Origin: Wenyingzhuangia aestuarii
Lineage (GTDB): Bacteria > Bacteroidota > Bacteroidia > Flavobacteriales > Flavobacteriaceae
Length of the DNA stretch: 64,000 nt
Direction of reading: 5' to 3'
Assembly: GCF_011927765.1 (NCBI RefSeq)
Contig: NZ_JAATJG010000008.1
Span: 62,001-126,000 of the forward strand
Positions 57,352-64,000 of this stretch are shown piece by piece. Under the pieces are notes generated by a model. That model was not told the DNA's origin. It ran no database searches and saw only the letters and a list, made by a program, of their open reading frames with translations. The position numbers were made by a program, and so were the translations under genes. How positions within the stretch are numbered: the stretch's first letter is position 1; the number at the start of each line of letters is the position of its first letter.

Positions 57352-58128
57352 ATGAAAGAAATAATAAAACAACTACAAAGCATTAAACAAAACACTGATT
57401 TAAACTATAGTGTAAAAACTAGCGTTGAAGATTTTACTGAAAAAATATTTAGTGTTTTATTTGATGATAGCATAGATTTAGCCAACGGATTTAAAGAATT
57501 AGAACTTTTATTTAAAAAAGCAGCTAAAATTTCATGCGCTTCTACTCAAGAAATCTGTGACAAAACATGGATTCATTTTGCAGAAAAACTGCCCTCTATT
57601 TTAGAAGATTTAAATAAAGATGCAGCCTATTTTATGGAATCAGATCCTGCAGCTAGAAGAGTAGAAGAAATCTATTTTGCGTATCCTGGGTTTTATGCCA
57701 TAGCTATTCACCGTTTAAGTCACGAAGTATACAATCAAAAATTATATCTTTTTGCTAGATTAATGAGTGAATATGCTCATAGATTAACAGGAACAGACAT
57801 TCATCCTGGAGCTACAATTTACGCACCTGTATTTATAGATCACGCTACGGGAATTGTTATTGGAGAAACTTGTATTATTGAACCTAATGTTAAAATTTAT
57901 CAAGGAGTTACCTTAGGAGCATTAAGTGTTAGTAAAGATAAACAAGATACCAAAAGACATCCTACCGTAAAATCTAACGTTTGTATTTATGCCAATGCTA
58001 CTATTTTAGGAGGGGAAACCGTTGTGGGAGAAAACTCTATTATTGGAGGTAACGTTTGGGTTACTAAATCAGTTCCTAACAACTCCGTTGTATACAACAC
58101 TATAGAAGCTAATATTAAATCTAGATAA
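57352..58128 (+). CDS. cysE: Serine O-acetyltransferase
   Basis: Acetylates serine to O-acetylserine, the substrate for cysteine synthase. A helical N-terminal region (about 1-125) is followed by a left-handed hexapeptide-repeat beta-helix: GTDIHPGATIYAPVFIDHAT, GIVIGETCIIEPNVKIYQGV, CIYANATILGGETVVGENS, IIGGNVWVTKSVP. The catalytic His is probably the one in FIDHATGIVIG. PAP2 and cysM follow. Confidence 0.94.
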   Translation: MKEIIKQLQSIKQNTDLNYSVKTSVEDFTEKIFSVLFDDSIDLANGFKELELLFKKAAKISCASTQEICDKTWIHFAEKLPSILEDLNKDAAYFMESDPAARRVEEIYFAYPGFYAIAIHRLSHEVYNQKLYLFARLMSEYAHRLTGTDIHPGATIYAPVFIDHATGIVIGETCIIEPNVKIYQGVTLGALSVSKDKQDTKRHPTVKSNVCIYANATILGGETVVGENSIIGGNVWVTKSVPNNSVVYNTIEANIKSR

Positions 58129-58137
58129 TTACTAAGT

Positions 58138-58983
58138 ATGCAAAACTTACCTCAAAAAATAGTCATTCTATTTATGTTGTTATGCACAACATTGTCGTAT
58201 TCACAAGAGTCTTTAGAAAGTGTAGTAGCTAGAGAACAATCGCTTAAAGAAGATTTTGGATACACCTGGAAAGGGATTGCCAATTTTTACGCATCTCCTT
58301 TTAAATGGAAAAAAAAGCAATTTCTACAAACAGGATTGGTTTTAGGAAGCTATGCTGCTTTAACTTTTATTGATGAACCCGTAAATCCTTTTTTTAAAAA
58401 ACTACAACCTAAAGTTCCTACTCCTATAAGAGAATTTGGAGATTGGTTTGGAGGACCTATTAATGCAGTGGTTTTTTCTGGAGGTTTATTTACTTACGGA
58501 TACATTGCCAAAAAACCTAAAATTAAAAAAACAGGAATCTTACTAATGTCTTCTATTGCAGCTGCAGGTTTTTTACAAACTACTATTAAAACAATGGTAG
58601 GTAGAGCAAGACCCTCTGCAGAAGTAGGTGCCAGAGCTTACAAGCCTTTTACCCCACTAGCTAAATATCACTCTTTCCCATCGGGTCACTCTGTGGTAGC
58701 TACGGTTTTTGCACATAGTATTGCCCGCCAAGTAGACAATCCTTGGGCAAAAGCAGGAATTTATGCTGTGGGAGCTATTACACCTGTTTCTAGGTTATGG
58801 GATGGTGCTCATTGGTTTTCTGATGTAGCTTTAGGAACCTTTATAGGTTTTATTACCGTAGACAGTATAGATAAGTATTTAACCAAAATATACGAAGGAG
58901 AACAAGTTAAAAAAGAACTTACCAACGTATGGAAACTAGATGGTGGACTTATGAATTTTAAAATTAGTTACACTTTTAATTAA
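58138..58983 (+). CDS. PAP2-family phosphatase, exported or membrane-linked
   Basis: A 281-residue protein with an N-terminal signal (IVILFMLLCTTLSYSQ). The acid phosphatase motifs are complete: KTMVGRARP (motif 1), FPSGHSVVA (motif 2), SRLWDGAHWFSD (motif 3). PAP2 enzymes dephosphorylate lipids or small phosphates in the periplasm. It lies between cysE (9 bp) and cysM (5 bp), an arrangement without an obvious metabolic reason. Confidence 0.9.
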   Translation: MQNLPQKIVILFMLLCTTLSYSQESLESVVAREQSLKEDFGYTWKGIANFYASPFKWKKKQFLQTGLVLGSYAALTFIDEPVNPFFKKLQPKVPTPIREFGDWFGGPINAVVFSGGLFTYGYIAKKPKIKKTGILLMSSIAAAGFLQTTIKTMVGRARPSAEVGARAYKPFTPLAKYHSFPSGHSVVATVFAHSIARQVDNPWAKAGIYAVGAITPVSRLWDGAHWFSDVALGTFIGFITVDSIDKYLTKIYEGEQVKKELTNVWKLDGGLMNFKISYTFN

Positions 58984-58988
58984 CAACT

Positions 58989-59873
58989 ATGTATCATAAA
59001 TTATTAGAATATATTGGAAACACTCCGTTGGTAGAAACTACCAATTTAGTACAAAATCCAAACGTAAAATTATTATTAAAATTAGAAGGTAACAATCCTG
59101 GAGGAAGCGTAAAAGATCGTGCAGCTTATTACATGATCAAAGGAGCTTTGGAAAGAGGAGATATTAAAGATGGAGACAAGTTAATAGAAGCTACTAGTGG
59201 AAATACTGGAATTGCTTTAGCCATGATTGCCCAACTTTTAAATATTGATATTGAACTAGTATTACCCGAAAACTCTACAGTAGAACGTGTACAAACTATG
59301 CGTGCGTACGGGGCTAAAGTAACTTTAACATCTGCCAAAACAGGAATTATTGGTTCTAGAGATTATGCTGATGAAAAAGTAGCTCAAGGAGGATATGTAA
59401 TGTTAAACCAATTTGCTAACGATGACAACTGGAAAGCACATTACAACACTACCGGACCCGAAATATGGAGAGATACCCATGGAGAAGTAACACATTTTGT
59501 ATCTGCTATGGGAACTACAGGTACTATTATGGGAACCTCAACTTATTTAAAAGAACAAAACCCGAACATACAAATTGTAGGAGCACATCCTAGTGATGGT
59601 TCTCAAATTCCAGGAATTAGAAAATGGCCAGAAGAATATTTACCTAAAATCTTTAATAGATCAAAAGTAGATACTATTATGGAGGTTTCTGAAGCTGATG
59701 CAAGAACCATGACTAAGCGTTTAGCTAATGAAGAAGGTATTTTTGCAGGTATGAGCTCTGGTGGATCTGTTGCCACAGCTGTAAAGTTGGCAAATAAATT
59801 AGAGAGCGGTGTAATTGTTGCTATTATTTGCGACAGAGGGGATAGATATTTATCATCGGACTTGTTCGATTAA
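58989..59873 (+). CDS. cysM: Cysteine synthase (O-acetylserine sulfhydrylase), CysM-type
   Basis: Makes cysteine from O-acetylserine and sulfide or thiosulfate, with PLP. The PLP lysine is K42 in GGSVKDRAA. Further motifs are EATSGNTGIALAMIA, VSAMGTTGTIMGTS, GSQIPGIRKWPEEYLPKIF and AGMSSGGSVATAV. The length of 294 and the KWPEEYLP stretch favour the CysM type. It is coupled to cysE through the intervening PAP2 gene. Confidence 0.93.
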   Translation: MYHKLLEYIGNTPLVETTNLVQNPNVKLLLKLEGNNPGGSVKDRAAYYMIKGALERGDIKDGDKLIEATSGNTGIALAMIAQLLNIDIELVLPENSTVERVQTMRAYGAKVTLTSAKTGIIGSRDYADEKVAQGGYVMLNQFANDDNWKAHYNTTGPEIWRDTHGEVTHFVSAMGTTGTIMGTSTYLKEQNPNIQIVGAHPSDGSQIPGIRKWPEEYLPKIFNRSKVDTIMEVSEADARTMTKRLANEEGIFAGMSSGGSVATAVKLANKLESGVIVAIICDRGDRYLSSDLFD

Positions 59874-59883
59874 TTAACCTCTT

Positions 59884-60687
59884 ATGAAAACTACAACCTT
59901 ATTTATTGCGACTGTTTTTGGTGTAGCATCTTTATTTACAGCCTGTAAAGAAGCTCCTAAACAAGAACAAAAAACTCAGAATACTCAAGTTCAAAAAACT
60001 AGTATTCCAGAAATTGATGTCATTCAAAATGCACATCATAAAAATCATTTTCTAACAAAAGAAGCCATTCAATTTGATATTACCATCTCTTTTGGAGGCA
60101 ATGAAATATTAAAAGGAAACATGTTATTAACTACAGATTCTTCTAAAGGAGTGATTACCTTAGAAGATGGTAGTAAAATATATACTTTAGATAATAAGGT
60201 ATATCACACACCCAACATTAAAAACGAAAATAGAGTTCGATTTAATGCCTACACTTGGGCTTATTTCTTTTTACTACCCTATAAACTTTATGACGAAGGA
60301 ACTAAATGGGATGAGTTTGAAAAAACAACATTAAATGGTGAAGAAAAAAATAGTCAGCGTTTAACCTTTACTTCTGGTACAGGTGATGCTCCCGATGATT
60401 GGTATTATATTTATTCTGATCCTAAAACTAATTTAATTTCTGCAGCAGCTTACATTGTTACCCTTGGAAAAACAAAAGAAGAGGCAGAACAAGACCCTCA
60501 TGCTATAAAATACGGCAATTATAATCTAGTAGATGGAATTCCGTTTGCTACCCATTGGACTTATTGGGGATGGAATAAAAAAGAAGGTTTAACCAAACAA
60601 ATTGGAGAAGCTACTTTAAGTAACTTTCAATTTATAGATTTTAATAAAAACCTATTTACTCCTCCAAGTAACTTCATCGAAAAATAA
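59884..60687 (+). CDS. Lipoprotein, DUF6503-like
   Basis: A 267-residue lipoprotein (lipobox LFTAC, C21, followed by KEAPKQEQ). The mature part has a LolA-like look: AIQFDITISFGGNEIL, NKVYHTPNI, WAYFFLLPYKLYDEGTKW, DDWYYIYSDPKTNLISAA and DGIPFATHWTYWGWN. It resembles a flavobacterial family annotated as DUF6503; that name is from memory. The function is unknown. It is last in the plus-strand run, with a strong terminator after it. Confidence 0.75.
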   Translation: MKTTTLFIATVFGVASLFTACKEAPKQEQKTQNTQVQKTSIPEIDVIQNAHHKNHFLTKEAIQFDITISFGGNEILKGNMLLTTDSSKGVITLEDGSKIYTLDNKVYHTPNIKNENRVRFNAYTWAYFFLLPYKLYDEGTKWDEFEKTTLNGEEKNSQRLTFTSGTGDAPDDWYYIYSDPKTNLISAAAYIVTLGKTKEEAEQDPHAIKYGNYNLVDGIPFATHWTYWGWNKKEGLTKQIGEATLSNFQFIDFNKNLFTPPSNFIEK

Positions 60688-60692
60688 AAACA

Positions 60693-60726
60693 AAAAAAAC
60701 GAGACCTAATTGGGTCTCGTTTTTTT
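60693..60726. terminator. Bidirectional terminator between two convergent genes
   Basis: A 14 bp stem (AAAAAAACGAGACC / GGTCTCGTTTTTTT) with a 6-nt loop and T-runs on both strands. It lies right after the lipoprotein stop and touches the penicillin-acylase stop. Confidence 0.88.
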
Positions 60727-63088
60727 ATTTAAATACTAATTTATTTTTACTCTTTTTAATTTCCTCTTCATTTATCAACATTTTAAAATATCTTCCTGAA
60801 TTGTAATAATTTGCCTGATTGCTATAGTAAGGACTTTTAAAAACTCCAGATTGACCTGTAGGAACTACTGCGTATGAATTTTCTACATCCGAAAAATCTA
60901 TAATTCTACGAGCTGAAGGTCCTGCATTAGATTTGTACAAACCATTTTCTGTATAATCAAACATGGTATTATTAATGGTTTCGTTTCCTCCCGTAATTGG
61001 AGTTTCAGCTACATTCAATAATTTCTTTAACAAGTCTATTTTTGCCAAAGCATGTTCGTGTGTTACGGTGTGTACTTTTTTCCAATGCCATTCATCCACC
61101 TTATCTCCTAACTGAGAAGTTAGCTCTGCAACCGATTCTTTAAAACTTTTCATTACAATAGTTTCAAAAGTTTCTTTTTCATCGGTAGTAATATCATCCC
61201 ACCAAACAGAAGTAGTATTGTATATGTATTTATTCTGTGTTCTTTTGCTTAAATGAGAATCCACATAATCCTTAAAAAACGTAGCTCCAAATTCATCTTT
61301 AAAGGTATGTTTTAACAATTTAAAATTCAGTTTATTGTAAATAGTTGGCCCCACATTTAACAACCCGTGATTTCCTTTCCATTTGATTAATCTATCTAAA
61401 ACCAACAATTCATAAGGGCTTAACTTTTCTATATCAATTCCTTTTACAATGGCTTTTATATTGTTTAAAACTACAGGACTTGTATGACTTGTAGCCAAAC
61501 TTAGCATATCACTCATACCTATTTTCTCATTTTTTTCTAACTCTTTATGAATAGCCACTCCTCTATCCTCGGACAAATAATATCCTTGATACAATTCTCC
61601 ATCTACAGCAGCGGGCTGTGTGTTAGAGGTTACTAAATATCCTTTAGGTGGGTTAATCGCTTTTGGATTTTTATCAAAATTTACCCATGTTTTTTCTGTA
61701 TGAATACTATCCATACCATTTAACACAAAACGAGTATTAACAGGATCTTTAAATCTATACAACTGCCCTACTGACCATAAAGCTATGTTGTTCTCCTTAT
61801 CTCCATACACAAAATTTAACCCAGGAGCAGAAAAACCTCTTAATTGATTTTCAAAATCATACACATTTTTTGCATGATTAATTCCATAAGATGTTTGTAA
61901 TACCGTGTTGGGCTTTTCGTTAAACACCCATTGTACAGCTATAGGATTTACGGAATCTAAGGTTTTTAACTGACTGTTAAATACAGGTCCTAAAATGGAT
62001 TTTTTAATCTGTATTTTTTTCTCTGTCCCTCCTTTAATTTTAATCACTTTGTTTACATAATCATACGTATGAATTCCGGTAGAGATTTCGTACTTGGTGC
62101 TATCTGTAGGATGTTTTTTTAAGGTATAAAAATTCATATCATCATTCTCAAACATAGTCAAGCCAAAAGCATAATCTCTGTTGTGAGATAATAATGGAAA
62201 AGGCATTAATCCTAAATGAAAACCGTAGCGTTCGTACTTAGGAGTTTTAATATGTGCTTGGTACCATACACTAGGTTGTGCGTATCCAATATGTGGATCA
62301 TTTTCAAATAACACTTTACCTGTAGTTGTTTTTTGAGGAGCTACTACCCAGGCATTACTTCCTATAAATTGTGGAAAAGGTAACTTTTTAAGAAGCGTTG
62401 TAACACTCGCTAAAGCTTTCTGAGTTCGTGCATCGTAATTTTCTTGATACACCGTACGGGCATCAACATCAATAGCCAAATCTTTTAAATACTCATTTCC
62501 ATATGTAGTTTGAATATATGTTAATAACGGATCTACTTTAAAAGCATGTGCAAAGTTAAAAGCCATATAAGCTGTTACATAATACATATCTTTTGTAGTG
62601 TAATGTTCTTTATCAATTCCTAAAAGCGTAAATTCAACAGGAGTTTTTCCTGTATCTATATAAGCATTTACCCCTTTTAAATAAGCTGCTACCAACTTTT
62701 GTACTTTCGGATTTTTAGCTAGTGCTTGTACTTGTTTGTTTACTGTTTCATCTATTCCTAAAGAAGAAAAAAACACATCAACCTCAACCAAATCTTCTCC
62801 TAAAATCTCAGCAAGTCTACCCGCTGCAATTCTTCTTAACAATTCCATTTGCCACAAACGTTCTTGTGCATGTACATAACCCAAAGCAACCATAGCATTT
62901 TGCTCTGTTTCTGCAAAAATGTGAGGGACTCCAATGGTATCAAAATACACTTCTGTATTGGTTAAGCCATCAATTTTTATAGTACCATTATATACTGGTT
63001 TTAAACTTTCTACATACAAATAAACTCCTACCACTAGCAAAATAACTATAGAAAGAAGTCCCCATAAAATTCTTTTAAAAATTTTCAT
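60725..63088 (-). CDS. Penicillin-acylase-family N-terminal nucleophile hydrolase
   Basis: A 787-residue envelope enzyme that matures by self-cleavage. The N-terminal membrane anchor (ILWGLLSIVILLVVGVYLY) is followed by an alpha-chain region (DTIGVPHIFAETEQNAMVALG, HAQERLWQMELLRR). The catalytic serine is S244 in FIGSNAWVV, which becomes the N terminus of the beta chain. Beta-chain motifs include LFENDPHIGYAQPSVWYQAH and a late PTGQSGVFKSPYY. The family deacylates penicillins, acyl-homoserine lactones or other amides. The substrate cannot be told here. Confidence 0.93.
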   Translation of the reverse strand: MKIFKRILWGLLSIVILLVVGVYLYVESLKPVYNGTIKIDGLTNTEVYFDTIGVPHIFAETEQNAMVALGYVHAQERLWQMELLRRIAAGRLAEILGEDLVEVDVFFSSLGIDETVNKQVQALAKNPKVQKLVAAYLKGVNAYIDTGKTPVEFTLLGIDKEHYTTKDMYYVTAYMAFNFAHAFKVDPLLTYIQTTYGNEYLKDLAIDVDARTVYQENYDARTQKALASVTTLLKKLPFPQFIGSNAWVVAPQKTTTGKVLFENDPHIGYAQPSVWYQAHIKTPKYERYGFHLGLMPFPLLSHNRDYAFGLTMFENDDMNFYTLKKHPTDSTKYEISTGIHTYDYVNKVIKIKGGTEKKIQIKKSILGPVFNSQLKTLDSVNPIAVQWVFNEKPNTVLQTSYGINHAKNVYDFENQLRGFSAPGLNFVYGDKENNIALWSVGQLYRFKDPVNTRFVLNGMDSIHTEKTWVNFDKNPKAINPPKGYLVTSNTQPAAVDGELYQGYYLSEDRGVAIHKELEKNEKIGMSDMLSLATSHTSPVVLNNIKAIVKGIDIEKLSPYELLVLDRLIKWKGNHGLLNVGPTIYNKLNFKLLKHTFKDEFGATFFKDYVDSHLSKRTQNKYIYNTTSVWWDDITTDEKETFETIVMKSFKESVAELTSQLGDKVDEWHWKKVHTVTHEHALAKIDLLKKLLNVAETPITGGNETINNTMFDYTENGLYKSNAGPSARRIIDFSDVENSYAVVPTGQSGVFKSPYYSNQANYYNSGRYFKMLINEEEIKKSKNKLVFK

Positions 63089-63190
63089 TTTCTGAATGAT
63101 TTTAATCGTCTTTAAATATAAAGATTCTAGTTTCTTTGACTTAGGAAAAATCGCTTAATTTTTGTTAATTTGTGAATCAACCTAGCCTAA

Positions 63191-64000
63191 ATGAAGAAAC
63201 TACAAATGGTTGACCTAAACAGTCAATACCTAGACATTAAAGAACAAATAGACACTTCTATTCAGGAAGTTTTAAGCAACTCTACTTTTATTAATGGTCC
63301 ACAAGTAGCTTCTTTTAAAAACAATTTAGCAAACTACTTAAATGTAAACCATGTAATTCCTTGTGCTAACGGAACCGATGCTTTGCAAATTGCCTTAATG
63401 GCTTTAGATTTAAAACCAGGTGATGAAGTTATTACGGTAGATTTTACCTTTGCTGCTACCGTAGAAGTAATTCAATTATTAGGATTAACATCTGTTTTAA
63501 TAGATGTGGAAGCTGATACTTTTAACCTAAGTATTGATGCTTTAAAAAAAACAATCACTCCAAAAACAAAAGCCATTATTCCTGTACATTTATTTGGTCA
63601 ATGTGCTAATATGGAAGCTATTTTAAACATTGCCAAAGAACATAATTTATACGTAATAGAAGACACTGCACAAGCTCTAGGAGCTGAGTACACTTTTAGT
63701 GATGGAACTATTAAAAAAGCGGGAACTATGGGAACTATAGGAACTACTTCTTTTTTTCCATCTAAAAACCTAGGTTGTTATGGTGATGGTGGTGCTATTT
63801 TTACCAACAATGATGAATTAGCTCACAAACTAAAAGGAATTGTAAACCACGGAATGTATAAAAGATATTATTACGATGTGGTGGGTGTAAACTCTAGATT
63901 AGATAGCATACAAGCAGCTATTTTAGATACTAAATTACCTCTTTTAGACACGTACAACAAAGCCCGACAAAAAGCAGCCGCATATTACAACAACGCTTTT
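63191..64000 (+). CDS. DegT/DnrJ/EryC1-family aminotransferase (partial)
   Basis: An open frame from the ATG at 63191 to the right edge, 270 residues visible. The start is typical of sugar aminotransferases (KKLQMVDLNSQYLDIKEQID). Further motifs are FINGPQVASFK, VIPCANGTDALQIALMAL, VDFTFAATVEV, KAIIPVHLFGQ, VIEDTAQALGAE, and the PLP lysine in SFFPSKNLGCYGDGGA. Such enzymes make amino sugars for surface polysaccharides. The C terminus and any following glycan genes are outside the window. It is divergent from the acylase gene. Confidence 0.92.
   Translation, partial: MKKLQMVDLNSQYLDIKEQIDTSIQEVLSNSTFINGPQVASFKNNLANYLNVNHVIPCANGTDALQIALMALDLKPGDEVITVDFTFAATVEVIQLLGLTSVLIDVEADTFNLSIDALKKTITPKTKAIIPVHLFGQCANMEAILNIAKEHNLYVIEDTAQALGAEYTFSDGTIKKAGTMGTIGTTSFFPSKNLGCYGDGGAIFTNNDELAHKLKGIVNHGMYKRYYYDVVGVNSRLDSIQAAILDTKLPLLDTYNKARQKAAAYYNNAF

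Overview
The window is about one-third G+C and comes from a member of the Bacteroidota, most likely a marine, alga-associated Flavobacteriaceae. The support is a SusC/SusD pair, a hybrid two-component regulator, type IX secretion sorting tails, DUF1599 and BT_3928-type proteins, no clear Shine-Dalgarno sequences, and several promoters of the form TTG-N19/21-TAnnTTTG. No phage, insertion sequence, CRISPR array or rRNA was seen.

Layout. (1) 1-8 kb: a minus-strand polysaccharide-degradation operon, made of a GH127 protein followed by two tandem propeller-plus-glycosidase-like proteins. The second of these runs off the left edge. A TPR/LuxR-type regulator is divergent to it. The set looks like one end of a carrageenan-type (sulfated galactan) locus. 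(2) 8-13 kb: folP, DUF1599, a DoxX-like protein and an outer-membrane barrel protein. (3) 13.2-28.1 kb: a block bounded by two identical initiator tRNA genes in direct orientation. It holds an Rrf2 regulator, the anaerobic ribonucleotide reductase nrdGD, and a second glycan-uptake locus (HTCS regulator, SusC, SusD, surface lipoprotein) with no enzyme of its own. (4) 28.4-38.8 kb: the DUF1800/DUF1501 pair, proBA, two Crp/Fnr-type regulators, der and a GAF-like protein.

(5) 38.8-53.1 kb is the most unusual part. It contains an HD hydrolase fused to a Pycsar-effector-like membrane domain, and a large lipoprotein that joins a metallophosphoesterase, a region with kinase-like motifs and an Omp85-like barrel. 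After recJ comes a duplicated three-gene cassette (DUF4956 membrane protein, DUF2490 barrel, CotH-type kinase lipoprotein) with a BspA-type leucine-rich repeat protein between the copies. These genes suggest envelope phosphorylation and dephosphorylation chemistry that is not well described. (6) 53.4-64 kb: an ECF sigma factor, a zinc anti-sigma-like protein and an O-methyltransferase; a run of panB, a lipoprotein, a hydroxyacid dehydrogenase, cysE, PAP2, cysM and a lipoprotein; a penicillin-acylase-type hydrolase; and the start of a DegT-type aminotransferase that leaves the window on the right.

Functions are assigned from motifs and architecture read by eye. No database search was run. Start codons were moved downstream of the longest ORF where a signal peptide, paralogue or promoter gave a reason.
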